From positions 1-32,314 of the forward strand of contig JAJYJD010000004.1 of the NCBI GenBank assembly GCA_021789755.1: DNA of 32,314 nt. Reading direction: 5' to 3'. Both the position numbers and the translations under genes were made by a program. The notes under the pieces were generated by a model, which saw only the letters and a list, made by a program, of their open reading frames with translations, searched no databases and was not told where the DNA came from. Shown in pieces: positions 1 to 8,308 of the stretch (positions within the stretch are counted from its first letter, which is position 1; each line of letters begins with the position of its first letter). Source of the DNA: Bacteroidota bacterium (lineage in GTDB: Bacteria; Bacteroidota; Ignavibacteria; Kryptoniales; JAKASW01).

Positions 1-2387
1 TTGATAGTCTCGGCGTTGGCTCTGCTGATTCCGGCGATGTTGTTGATCATCTCGACCGTGTGCCTCACACTTGAACTCAGTTCCTCCGTCGAGCTCATGT
101 TCTGATCGACGACGGCAGAAATCTTTTCAATCGATTTCAGCAAACCCGACATGATCCTGACCACCGCGCTATTCGCACCGGCCATGACATCGACCTGTTT
201 GCTCATGTTCTCCGAAGACGAAAGGAGCGAGTTGATCGCCTCACCCGATTCGGAGGCCATTTTGGTGCCGTCCTTCACTTTTTCGACGATCGACTTCACC
301 GATTTGCTCGCGTCTCCGATGTCTTCCTGAACCCTGCTTATCAGCCCGGACGTTTCCTTGGTCGCAGCAGCCGAGCGCTCCGCAAGGTTTCTCACCTCAT
401 CGGCGACGACGGCAAAACCGCGGCCGTGTTCTCCCGCTCTCGCGGCTTCGATTGCTGCATTCAGGGCCAGCAGGTTAGTCTGCTCGGCAATCTGTTCTAT
501 ACTTTCGATTATACCTTCGATTTGTTCGGAACGTTTCGCCATCCCTTCGATCTTTACGGCAAATGCGGCTACAGTCTCTTCGATTTTCTTCATCTGTTCC
601 AGGTTCTCCATTACAGCTCCGGCACCTGTCTTCGATACTCTTATGGCTTCTGAGGAGGCTGAAACCACGGCATTTGCGCTCGCGTTTGCCGAATTGACCG
701 CTTTGGATATTTCCACGGCGGAAGTCGACACGTCTTCCACCGCCACTTTCTGTTCGTGTGAATCGCGCGCTATAGTGTCGATAGCAGCTGAAATCTGTTC
801 CATGTTGGCGTTTGCGTTACTGATAGACATCGCCTCTTCGTTGAGGCTCTTCGCCATCTGCTGGATGGTCTTCGAAGCATAGCTGGACGCTTCCACCGAT
901 TGTTGAGCGGTCCCTGCCAGATCTCGGCTGAGACCCAGGAGCTTCTTCGACCTCTTGACAAGCGTGGAAAATATTCCACGGAGGCTCAAGGGTTCGCTGT
1001 TGAAAGTCGAGACAACTATCCCGCGATCCACAGCCTTGTTTATGAACGGGACCAGGTCTTTGTCGAAAATCCCCACGCTTACCGCGTCATATCTTTTCCT
1101 GATGCAGTCTTCAACCGCCGGCCCGTACACTGCCGCGCTCACATTGATCACGCCATTTTCAAATTGTCCCTTCGGGATAATCCAGTCGACGATCCCGTTG
1201 AAACTCCTCAACTCGGCCGCCGCAGCCTCGACCCCGGCCTTGAAGGAGACCCAAAAACGATCACCATCACGGCCCAGTACGGCAATCCTGATTGTGCCCT
1301 TGGATCTCTTTACGGGCTTCAGCCTTCGCGCTGCCATTGATTCAGTCTCGATCGCCCCTTTACCGGGCTGCCAATATTGCGAATAGTTGTCGCGAGTAAC
1401 CAGCTCCATACTTGTCAGAAGCCTCGACTGCTGCGGCTCCCAACCGGCGACTATGTGGTTGAACATCCCGATAACGGGGTCGTGGCCTTGCGCAAAGACG
1501 TCCTGCGAGAGCGTCGCTGTGATGACTCCTTGTTTCACATAATTCACCGTCTCATCTGCAAGGTCGTGGCAGATGACTTTTACGGCGCCCGCCCTGCCCA
1601 TCTCGACGACAGCCCTGGCCGCGGCCGCGCCGCTGTAAGTCACATATATACCTGCAAGATCGCTGTGCTTCTTCAGAAGCGCCTTCGCTTCGCTGTATGT
1701 GGTTTCAATATTCAGGTTAGTTTCGATCGAATCAACGACTGAAATTGACGGGTACTTCTCGCGCAGCACATTCTGGAATCCCTTTCGCCTCAGATCGTGA
1801 CCGATGATATCGAACTTCTCCAGCAGGATCGCCACTTTCCCGTTCCCGTCGAGAGCCTTTCCCATCGCCTCGCCGCAAGCCTGTCCTTCGAGATACGAAT
1901 CGGCGCCGACATAGATGAAGCGTTGGCATGGTTTGTCGGTGGCAGAATTGAATTCCTTGCTGGCATCGTTCAGATATTCAATAATCGAATTGAGCCCGTG
2001 CACCATCTCGCCTACGCGACCGTTGACCGAAGTGCCGATCGCACCCGATTCCAATTTTATCCTTGACGTTAGATTCCCGTGCGCCATTTCAGTCATGGCG
2101 GTCGACAACGAAGTGAAGTCTTTCTCCGCCATCTGCTTCACCTTGTCAGAGAGAAATCCGACCGGCGCACGGAGCGTAATCTGAATAAATATCGCGAGTT
2201 CGCATATTGTCACCGCGCTCCCGATAATCCCAATCGCCAGAAGTTGCCTCGCTTCCGAAACGGACTGTAGGCCGGGAGCGATGAGTTGCAGGTACCCGGC
2301 GACTTCAATCACCGTGAAAAGGACGATGAGAACGATTCCGAGGTGAAGAGAATATTTCCTGAGAAACTTCCTGGTTTCGTTGAGCAT
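1..2387 (-). CDS. Methyl-accepting chemotaxis protein with an internal sugar-binding-protein-like sensor (3' end cut by window)
   Basis: About 795 codons are visible and the reading frame is open at the window edge. Two hydrophobic segments (about residues 16-36 and 49-72) are separated by only a dozen residues, so there is almost no periplasmic domain. A HAMP-like stretch follows. Residues about 155-340 resemble the second half of a type 4 periplasmic sugar-binding protein (VGADSYLEG, then GHDLRRKGF, then GVITATLSQD). Residues about 365-465 resemble the first half of the same fold (IRIAVLGRDGDRFW to STFNSEP). The order is therefore permuted. The methyl-accepting domain follows, with the signalling tip EQTNLLALNAAIEAARAGEH near residues 630-655. 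By family it should signal to CheA/CheW. The ATG start has a weak GAGG about 9 bases upstream. Ligand unknown; probably a sugar or similar small molecule. Confidence 0.93.
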   Translation of the reverse strand, partial: MLNETRKFLRKYSLHLGIVLIVLFTVIEVAGYLQLIAPGLQSVSEARQLLAIGIIGSAVTICELAIFIQITLRAPVGFLSDKVKQMAEKDFTSLSTAMTEMAHGNLTSRIKLESGAIGTSVNGRVGEMVHGLNSIIEYLNDASKEFNSATDKPCQRFIYVGADSYLEGQACGEAMGKALDGNGKVAILLEKFDIIGHDLRRKGFQNVLREKYPSISVVDSIETNLNIETTYSEAKALLKKHSDLAGIYVTYSGAAAARAVVEMGRAGAVKVICHDLADETVNYVKQGVITATLSQDVFAQGHDPVIGMFNHIVAGWEPQQSRLLTSMELVTRDNYSQYWQPGKGAIETESMAARRLKPVKRSKGTIRIAVLGRDGDRFWVSFKAGVEAAAAELRSFNGIVDWIIPKGQFENGVINVSAAVYGPAVEDCIRKRYDAVSVGIFDKDLVPFINKAVDRGIVVSTFNSEPLSLRGIFSTLVKRSKKLLGLSRDLAGTAQQSVEASSYASKTIQQMAKSLNEEAMSISNANANMEQISAAIDTIARDSHEQKVAVEDVSTSAVEISKAVNSANASANAVVSASSEAIRVSKTGAGAVMENLEQMKKIEETVAAFAVKIEGMAKRSEQIEGIIESIEQIAEQTNLLALNAAIEAARAGEHGRGFAVVADEVRNLAERSAAATKETSGLISRVQEDIGDASKSVKSIVEKVKDGTKMASESGEAINSLLSSSENMSKQVDVMAGANSAVVRIMSGLLKSIEKISAVVDQNMSSTEELSSSVRHTVEMINNIAGISRANAETI

Positions 2388-2704
2388 GGCTTAGCCTCGC
2401 TTGGTATTTCCATGGGTCGGTCCGGGCGCGACCCGTCCGACAGTCGTAACGAAGTCGATATGTTTTTCCGGATACGGCATCATTACTATTTCTGGGAACA
2501 ACAGCCTATAATCCTCTATTTCATTTATCGGATTAAGAGGCGGCCACTTTAATGTCCCTAAAAGCAGCGAAAACATCGCAATTCGAAGGAGAATCTCGGA
2601 GTATCGACCTCCACACCAGACTGACCTTTCATCATCCGCCCAGTTTGCATTTCGAATTCCGCTTCACTATAGTTTTGCGAAAGGAATGATAAGAGGAGCT
2701 TACA
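2388..2704. other. Intergenic region between divergent chemoreceptor and acetyltransferase genes
   Basis: This 317-base stretch separates two divergently transcribed genes and should hold both promoters. I see a candidate promoter for the plus-strand gene (listed separately) and no convincing coding sequence. Short reading frames here lack family resemblance. Confidence 0.6.
2670..2677 (+). promoter_or_regulatory. Candidate Bacteroidota-type -7 element (TAGTTTTG)
   Basis: TAGTTTTG matches the Bacteroidota -7 consensus TAnnTTTG. A TTG at 2645-2647 lies 22 bases upstream, close to the expected -33 spacing. The element is about 17 bases before the ribosome binding site of the acetyltransferase gene. 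A short consensus can match by chance, so this is only a candidate. Confidence 0.35.
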
Positions 2705-3187
2705 TTGATCAGAGAAGTACGGCTGAGCGACGCGGAAGCATTGTGCAATATCTATAATGAATATGTGAAGAACTCCACCGCAACTTTTGACGAGATTCCT
2801 GTCCTAGTTGCAGAGATGGAAGAACGCATCAAAACTCTGACCGTAGATTACCCGTGGCTGGTCTGCGAAAACGAAGGTAAGGTTGTCGGTTATACATACG
2901 CACGGCGCTGGAGAGACCGGGCCTCGTACCGCAATTCGGTCGAAACAGGGACTTATCTCGATGCAGGATATTTAAGGAAGGGGCTCGGCACACTGCTCAA
3001 GGAGGCGCATCTGGACGCTCTGAAAGCCAAAGGATTTCACACCGTTATTTCGGGGATAGCTCTGCCGAATCCTGCAAGCATCGCGCTCCTCGAGAAGTTC
3101 GGTTTCAAAAAGGTTGCGCATTTCTACGAAGTCGGTTATAAACACAACAGATGGATCGATGTGGGTTACTGGCAGTTGATTTTATAA
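2705..3187 (+). CDS. GNAT N-acetyltransferase of the phosphinothricin/methionine sulfoximine acetyltransferase type
   Basis: The 160-residue protein has the full length of the PAT/MnaT (YncA) branch of GNAT enzymes, which transfer acetyl from acetyl-CoA to the amino group of small amino-acid-like compounds. Visible signs are the N-terminal IREVRLSDAEALCNIYNEY, the ARRWRDRASYRNSVE segment and the acetyl-CoA loop RKGLGTLLKEAHLDALKAKG, followed by GIALPNPASIALLEKFGF. The start is TTG, chosen because AAGAGGAG lies just upstream and the nearby ATG at 2686 is in another frame. The physiological substrate cannot be read from sequence; it may detoxify amino acid analogues. It ends 29 bases before the next gene, so the two are probably co-transcribed. 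Confidence 0.9.
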   Translation: MIREVRLSDAEALCNIYNEYVKNSTATFDEIPVLVAEMEERIKTLTVDYPWLVCENEGKVVGYTYARRWRDRASYRNSVETGTYLDAGYLRKGLGTLLKEAHLDALKAKGFHTVISGIALPNPASIALLEKFGFKKVAHFYEVGYKHNRWIDVGYWQLIL

Positions 3188-3216
3188 TATCACAAACAGA
3201 AAATGAGGAAAAGGGT

Positions 3217-3762
3217 ATGCGGAAAATTATTTTGCTATTGGTTCTAATCGGCCCGGCCGGGTTTGCCGGAGCTCAGGAGACGAAGACCGAACTTACGAGC
3301 CCCGCTTCGGATTACGATTCCAGACCTAACAGCGACTCGGTGCCGGACGTGTACGCTGTCGGCGGACAATTCGAGCGCGTGGTCGTGATCAGGCTGAAGT
3401 ACAAGACCGACCTTCTAGCCGGGCTCGAGAAGGCTGTCAAGGACAACAACATTCAGAATGCGGTCCTCCTTGCCGGCACAGGCTCGGTGATGTCCTGCCA
3501 TTATCACGTCGTCAGCAACACAGGATTTCCAACGAGGAATATCTTCGTGAAAGACAGGGCCGACCCTGCTGACCTTGTGAGCTTGAACGGCTACGTCATA
3601 AAAGGGCGCGTCCACGCACACGCCACATTCACCAGTGCGGACAAGGCCTTCGGCGGACATCTTGAGCCGGGAACCACCGTCTTCACGTTTGCCATCATAA
3701 CCGTCGGCGTCCTGAGCGACGAGCTTGATCTGAGTCGAGTAGACGACAAAAACTACAGGTAA
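3217..3762 (+). CDS. Exported PPC/DUF296 domain protein
   Basis: The 181-residue product begins with a typical signal peptide (MRKIILLLVLIGPAGFAGAQ, cut probably after GAQ). The rest is one PPC (DUF296, PD1-like) domain. Members fold as small trimers and often bind metal through a histidine triad. Here the triad is visible as H133 and H135 in VHAHATF and H148 in FGGHL. The family was named for plant AT-hook DNA-binding proteins, but bacterial stand-alone members have no established DNA role. A secreted version would not act on DNA. The ATG is preceded by GAGGAAAAGG. A longer in-frame start at 3151 lies inside the acetyltransferase gene and would spoil the signal peptide, so it was not used. 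Function unknown. Confidence 0.85.
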   Translation: MRKIILLLVLIGPAGFAGAQETKTELTSPASDYDSRPNSDSVPDVYAVGGQFERVVVIRLKYKTDLLAGLEKAVKDNNIQNAVLLAGTGSVMSCHYHVVSNTGFPTRNIFVKDRADPADLVSLNGYVIKGRVHAHATFTSADKAFGGHLEPGTTVFTFAIITVGVLSDELDLSRVDDKNYR

Positions 3763-3781
3763 TAACGGCTGACTAATTGCA

Positions 3782-3828
3782 GCAACTCCTTGCCCTGACA
3801 GGGCGGCACCGGGCAGCTGTCCCGTTGC
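3782..3828 (+). other. Structured leader or intergenic element before the iron transporter gene
   Basis: GCAAC (3782-3786) pairs with GTTGC (3824-3828). Inside this outer stem are two small hairpins: GCCC/GGGC around 3792-3804 and CGGG/CCCG at 3810-3824. The layout resembles a small branched RNA. It could end the upstream transcript or act as a 5' leader of the ferritin/VIT1 gene, whose start is 34 bases further on. There is no T-run after it, so a classic terminator is unlikely. Confidence 0.35.
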
Positions 3829-3861
3829 AATATCGTTTGAGACTCTCTAATTTGTACTATC

Positions 3862-4809
3862 ATGGAACAGAACCTTGGCAAGCAACTCGTCCTCGACGAG
3901 CTTTTCGATCTCACTCTCTACAAAAAGATACGCGAGATAGTCCCTGATGACCTGACGCCGCTCTTCGACCAGCTTATCCCGACCGAGACGAAACACCTCA
4001 AGTTCTGGCAGGATTTCTTCTCCGTAGACATTAACGAGCTCGATTTCAGGCGGAAGTTGAAACTGACTGTCCTGACGTCCGTCGCCCGAATATTCGGGAA
4101 CCTCGGCACTCACCTGGTCCTCGAAGCAATCGAGGTCTACGGAGTCAGGAAATACATAACGGTCTGGAACAAATACAAAGGGACGCCGACGGGCGAGGCG
4201 GTGCGCAAGATCCTCGAAGACGAATTCCAACACGAAGATGAGATAGTCTCATCGGCAAGCGAAAGGCTCATCCATCCGGAGCGTGTGCGGGATATCTTCC
4301 TGGGGTTGAACGACGGGCTTGTCGAGATACTCGGTGCCGTTTCGGGCTTCTTTGCCGCTCTCTCCAACATACCGGCGGTAATCGCGGCAAGCGCTGCGGT
4401 CGCCGTTGCCGGGTCGATTTCTATGGCGGCGGGCGCTTACGGCGCGATGAACTCCGAAAAGGAAGTCGAACGCGTCGAGGCCGCGAAAAGGGAATTTATC
4501 GAGGGGAAGGTGGCCGATGCAAAGGCCGGCTCTTCGAGCGCCGCCGAATCGGCATCGGTGGTCGGTGTGTCCTATTTCTTCGGTGCGCTTGTGCCCGTCC
4601 TTCCCGTGCTTCTTGGAGCTACAAATATTTTCTGGTCCCTCGGATTTGCCGCAGTCGTCATGGTTTTTATCTCGACCGTGATAGCCTTCCTTTCCGGGAT
4701 GCGGATGCGGAGAAGAATTGTTACCAACCTCGTCACTCTCCTCATCGCTGTCGGAATTACGTACGCCGTCGGGCTCCTGGCAAGGTCGGTATTCGGCATC
4801 AACATTTAA
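3862..4809 (+). CDS. mbfA: Membrane-bound ferritin-like/VIT1 iron transporter (MbfA type)
   Basis: The 315-residue protein joins an N-terminal ferritin-like diiron domain (about 1-135) to a C-terminal VIT1/CCC1 membrane domain (about 145-315). Iron ligands are visible as E13, the ExxH motif E42-H45, E88 or E91, and E121-H124. The membrane part starts with the family signature GLNDGLVEILGAVSG and has about five hydrophobic helices. Rhizobial MbfA has this architecture and exports iron from the cytoplasm, protecting against iron and peroxide stress. The same role is inferred here. The gene stands alone, convergent with the cyclopropane synthase gene. A second small ferritin-like protein is encoded at 10.6 kb. 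The symbol is given by architecture and was not checked by a database search. Confidence 0.85.
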   Translation: MEQNLGKQLVLDELFDLTLYKKIREIVPDDLTPLFDQLIPTETKHLKFWQDFFSVDINELDFRRKLKLTVLTSVARIFGNLGTHLVLEAIEVYGVRKYITVWNKYKGTPTGEAVRKILEDEFQHEDEIVSSASERLIHPERVRDIFLGLNDGLVEILGAVSGFFAALSNIPAVIAASAAVAVAGSISMAAGAYGAMNSEKEVERVEAAKREFIEGKVADAKAGSSSAAESASVVGVSYFFGALVPVLPVLLGATNIFWSLGFAAVVMVFISTVIAFLSGMRMRRRIVTNLVTLLIAVGITYAVGLLARSVFGINI

Positions 4810-4970
4810 CACCACTGCCGCAAATTTCTCGTTCCCGGATTTAACCTATGAGAGCGTAGAGGGAACGCGGGGAGAAACCGATTTGCTGATCTTACTCCAC
4901 GCGACCCGACTTCCTGGATAGAAATACTCTGCGTACCTCTGCTGTCAAAGGAGGAACCTTGTCGGCACAT

Positions 4971-4996
4971 GAGGAGGTGGAGAGACAGACCTCCTC
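4971..4996. terminator. Candidate bidirectional hairpin between convergent genes
   Basis: GAGGAGGT (4971-4978) and ACCTCCTC (4989-4996) form a perfect 8-bp stem with a 10-base loop. It lies between two convergent genes, where a shared terminator is expected. Neither side has a good U-run, so Rho-independent activity is uncertain. Confidence 0.4.
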
Positions 4997-5085
4997 TCAT
5001 TTACACAAAGAACAGAAAGGTGAGTCCTCTGTCGGTTTACTTTGCGGTTGAGTCTCAGCCATTATTTGCGCTGCAGGACCCGCTG

Positions 5086-6207
5086 TCATCTTATCGACCT
5101 GTAACCCCCGAGCACGCCCTTCTTCGATAAAACAAACTGCCAGAGCTGGTTGCTCCTCGCACGAAAGGCGCCCGCACTTGAAAGCAGGAAATATTTCCAC
5201 ATCTTGAAGAACGTTTCCCCGTAAGCTTCCTTCAGCGAATCCCAGCTCTTGCTGAAATTGTCGTACCATGCCATCAGGGTTTTATCATAGTCCGCACCGA
5301 AGTTGTGCAAGTCTTCCATTATGAACAAGCCTTCCATCGCCTTCGCCAGCTGTGCAACTGACGGCAGCATGCCGTTCGGGAAAATGTATTTGTGAGTCCA
5401 CGCATCGGTGCTTCTGACAGATCGTGGGCTTCCGATTGCGTGCAAAAGGAACAGGCCGTCTTCATTCAGGCATCTGTTGGACACTGCAAAATAATCCCGG
5501 TAGTTTTTGTACCCGACATGCTCGATCATCCCGATGGAAACGATCGCGTCGAATTTCTCGTCCGTTTCCCTGTAGTCTTGAAGCCTGAATTCGACTGGAA
5601 GCCCCTTACACATTTCCCTGCCGAGAGCTACCTGCTCCCGCGAGACAGTCAGCCCGACAACTTCGACACCGTAGTTCTCTGCCGCGTATTTACCGAACGC
5701 TCCCCATCCGCAGCCTATATCCAATACTTTCATCCCGGGCTCAAGACGAAGTTTCTCGCAAACCAGCTTCAGCTTGTCCTCCTGTGCCGCATCGAGGTTC
5801 CCGGCGTCTTTCCAGTACGCGCAACTATAGTTCATTCGCCTGTCGAGCATTTTTGTGAACAGCTCGTTGCCGAGATCGTAGTGCCTTCTACCGACAATGA
5901 AAGCCCTGCTCTTCTTCTGCATGTTTGTCAGCCTGAATGCCGCAAGCCGCAGGAGAATATTGAAATTACGCTTCACTTTGTCCTGGAGATCGGCGCGAAG
6001 AATCCTGAAAATGAATTCATCGACTTTCTCCGCAGCCCACCATCCCGCCATATACGATTCACCCAACCCCAACTCAGCCTCAGAAACCAGGCGTTCATAA
6101 ACCCTCTCGTCGTGGACCTGAATATCCCACGGCCGTTTTCCGTTGAGTTCAACCCCGGCAAATTCCAATAAGTCCCGAACGAGCGATTTTTCCCTCTGAT
6201 TGCTCAT
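5086..6207 (-). CDS. cfa: Cyclopropane-fatty-acyl-phospholipid synthase
   Basis: The enzyme uses S-adenosylmethionine to add a methylene bridge to cis double bonds of membrane phospholipid acyl chains, usually in stationary phase or under acid stress. At 373 residues it is close to E. coli Cfa (382). Visible motifs are YDLGNELF at 110-117, SCAYW at 128-132 and the SAM-binding loop VLDIGCGWGAFGKYA starting at 161. GMIEHVG and the C-terminal RSNQLWQFVLSKK are also typical. The start has an unusually strong ribosome binding site, GGGAGGTGATGAA before ATG, nearly a full match to the 16S rRNA tail. It appears to be a single-gene transcript. Confidence 0.96.
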   Translation of the reverse strand: MSNQREKSLVRDLLEFAGVELNGKRPWDIQVHDERVYERLVSEAELGLGESYMAGWWAAEKVDEFIFRILRADLQDKVKRNFNILLRLAAFRLTNMQKKSRAFIVGRRHYDLGNELFTKMLDRRMNYSCAYWKDAGNLDAAQEDKLKLVCEKLRLEPGMKVLDIGCGWGAFGKYAAENYGVEVVGLTVSREQVALGREMCKGLPVEFRLQDYRETDEKFDAIVSIGMIEHVGYKNYRDYFAVSNRCLNEDGLFLLHAIGSPRSVRSTDAWTHKYIFPNGMLPSVAQLAKAMEGLFIMEDLHNFGADYDKTLMAWYDNFSKSWDSLKEAYGETFFKMWKYFLLSSAGAFRARSNQLWQFVLSKKGVLGGYRSIR

Positions 6208-6576
6208 TTCATCACCTCCCGATTCTCAAATCTACACCGGGCAAACCAACCTGCGTCCACATCAACTTATTGATCGACCTATGTAAAAACAAACTACAGA
6301 CCTCCCGGATTCCCCGAGGCAGTTGCGTTTTCTGTACTATGAGGGGCAACTTGCAAAATCAATATTGTTGTATTAGAATAATCCGGTTAGTCTTGAGCAA
6401 GCACAACATAGGGATTCCGCACGCCAAGCTCCAAATAACTCCCCGACCATAACTTCAAAAGCACAAAATCAAACTTCATTAGAAGAACCGAACACTCGGT
6501 ATCATTGAAGGGAGGATTTCAGCCCCGGAGTGGCGGTGAATTTCTTTGACGGCTTCAACAAATAATAAGTGGAGGA
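6208..6576. other. Intergenic region between divergent cfa and oxidoreductase genes
   Basis: This 369-base AT-richer stretch separates divergent genes and should contain both promoters. I saw no exact TAnnTTTG element with a properly spaced -33 motif and no convincing coding sequence. Confidence 0.5.
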
Positions 6577-6582
6577 ATGACA

Positions 6583-8220
6583 ATGAGCGGAAAAGGGATT
6601 GAAAGGCGTGATTTCCTGAAATACGTCCTCGGAAGCATGGGAATGCTGGCACTCGACTGGAGTGCCCTGCCGAGAGGCGTTCAGGCATTGACAAAGGACA
6701 ATGAATACGACGCCGTGATAATCGGTTCCGGGCTTGGCGGACTTAGCTGCGGCGCGGCATTCGCGAGACAGGGATTTAAAGCGCTCGTTCTCGAGAAGCA
6801 TGACAAGCCAGGCGGATACGCGACAGCCTTCGAACGGCCGGGCGGATTCACATTCGACGTTTCGCTCCATTCTACGACAGTCGGCGAAAGAAACGGATTG
6901 CACAATCTCATCCCGGGTTTCCCTGAAATCAAAGAAGTGGAGTTCGTCCCGCACCCCAATTTATATCGCGTAATCTTCCCGGACTACGACATTACCGTTC
7001 CGCAGAAAGATCTGCAGGCATATGTTAAAAACATTACCGGCCTCTTCCCCGAAGAGAAGGAAGGGATTGAAGGATTGTTCAGCGACATGAAGGGGTTGGC
7101 GGGCGACATACAACGCCTCTCCGACGCCAGAGGCCAAATGGATATGCAACGTTTTGCCGTGGACTTCCCTTTCCTTGCCAAGCTTTATAACAGAACATGG
7201 AAGGACATGCTCGACGCAAGACTGAAGAATGAAAAGTTGAGGGCCATAGTCTCAGCACAATGGGCGTATTATGGACTCCCTCCTTCCAAGCTCGTGAGTT
7301 TCTATTATGCCATGCCGGCAATCGGTTATCTTACCGGCGGTGGATATTACCCGATAGGAAGATCGCAGAAGATCAGCGACGCGATGGTGAAATTCATAGA
7401 ATCCAGCGGCGGAAAAGTGATGTTGAATTCGCAGGTGGCAAAGATCCTGATAAAAGATCATTCAGCCTACGGTGTCCGCACAAGTTCGGGTGATGAATTC
7501 ACCTCCAGGGTCGTAGTATCGAACGCAAATCCCTTCGACACGCTCCGGAAGTTGACCGATGAACAGGAATACCTGTCCGCCTACCTCGACCAGCTGGATC
7601 ATTACAGCGTCAGCTTGTCATCGTTCCAGATATTCCTGGGATTGAAGGAAGATCTTGTTGGCAAGCTCGGGATAAAGGATTCCGAAATATTCTACGACAC
7701 CGGGTACGACATGGAAGAGGGTTATCTCGCTGCCCAGCGCGGTGACTTCGAGAACGGTGGATATGCGCTCACCCTGTACGACAATGTGTACAGGGGGTAT
7801 TCTCCTGCCGGCAAGAATACTATAAACATAGTAACATTTACGGGCTATGATCCATGGAAGGTTTATGAGACAGACTACTTCAACGGCAACAAGACCGCGT
7901 ACAAAAAGGAGAAGGAGCGCCTGGCGGACATTCTTATAGAAAGGGTCGAGAAGACTCTCATGCCGGGCTTGTCGGCGGCCATAGAGGTAAAAGAGATCGG
8001 CACTCCTTTAACCAACGTGAGATACACGAACAATTATCACGGCGCGATATACGGCCTGGACCAGACTGTCGACAACTCAGGCAGCAGCCGGCTCGGACAC
8101 GATACGCCGATCGCAAATCTTTATCTCGCAGGCGCCTGGACGAGGCCCGGTCACGGATATGGAACCGTGCTTGCAAGCGGGCTGGAATGCTTCGGAGAGA
8201 TAATGCAGAAGTGGGGATGA
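6583..8220 (+). CDS. Tat-exported FAD-dependent oxidoreductase of the phytoene desaturase/retinol saturase-like family
   Basis: The protein (545 residues from this start) begins with a twin-arginine signal, ERRDFLKYVLGSMGMLAL, with R8 and R9, so it should leave the cytoplasm folded with FAD bound. The dinucleotide-binding motif VIIGSGLGGLSCG and the following LEKHDKPGGYATAFE match the CrtI/NAD(P)-binding Rossmann amine-oxidase-like group. The C-terminal YLAGAWTRPGHGYGTVLASG is the usual second FAD contact. Carotenoid desaturases, carotenoid isomerases and retinol saturases share this layout, and no carotenoid genes are adjacent, so the substrate is open. GGAGGA sits at 6571-6576, touching an ATG at 6577 but seven bases before the ATG at 6583, so I chose the second ATG. 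Confidence 0.88.
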   Translation: MSGKGIERRDFLKYVLGSMGMLALDWSALPRGVQALTKDNEYDAVIIGSGLGGLSCGAAFARQGFKALVLEKHDKPGGYATAFERPGGFTFDVSLHSTTVGERNGLHNLIPGFPEIKEVEFVPHPNLYRVIFPDYDITVPQKDLQAYVKNITGLFPEEKEGIEGLFSDMKGLAGDIQRLSDARGQMDMQRFAVDFPFLAKLYNRTWKDMLDARLKNEKLRAIVSAQWAYYGLPPSKLVSFYYAMPAIGYLTGGGYYPIGRSQKISDAMVKFIESSGGKVMLNSQVAKILIKDHSAYGVRTSSGDEFTSRVVVSNANPFDTLRKLTDEQEYLSAYLDQLDHYSVSLSSFQIFLGLKEDLVGKLGIKDSEIFYDTGYDMEEGYLAAQRGDFENGGYALTLYDNVYRGYSPAGKNTINIVTFTGYDPWKVYETDYFNGNKTAYKKEKERLADILIERVEKTLMPGLSAAIEVKEIGTPLTNVRYTNNYHGAIYGLDQTVDNSGSSRLGHDTPIANLYLAGAWTRPGHGYGTVLASGLECFGEIMQKWG

Positions 8221-8250
8221 CTCGCTGAGAAATTCGATCATCAACAATCA

Positions 8251-8282
8251 AAAAGGCTGCGGCGGACTCACAGCAGCCTTTT
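8251..8282. terminator. Rho-independent terminator
   Basis: AAAAGGCTGC (8251-8260) pairs perfectly with GCAGCCTTTT (8273-8282) around a 12-base loop. The A-run before and T-run after allow it to work on both strands, ending the oxidoreductase transcript and any transcript of the decayed protease on the opposite strand. Confidence 0.9.
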
Positions 8283-8308
8283 CATTTGTCCAAACCTTGA
8301 TTTGACTT

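Noticed and set aside
358..882. 174-codon plus-strand frame opposite the chemoreceptor gene
   Set aside because: It is antisense to the well-supported signalling domain, has low-complexity composition and no family resemblance.
5392..6171. 259-codon plus-strand frame opposite cfa
   Set aside because: It lies entirely antisense to cfa, which has clear motifs and a very strong ribosome binding site.
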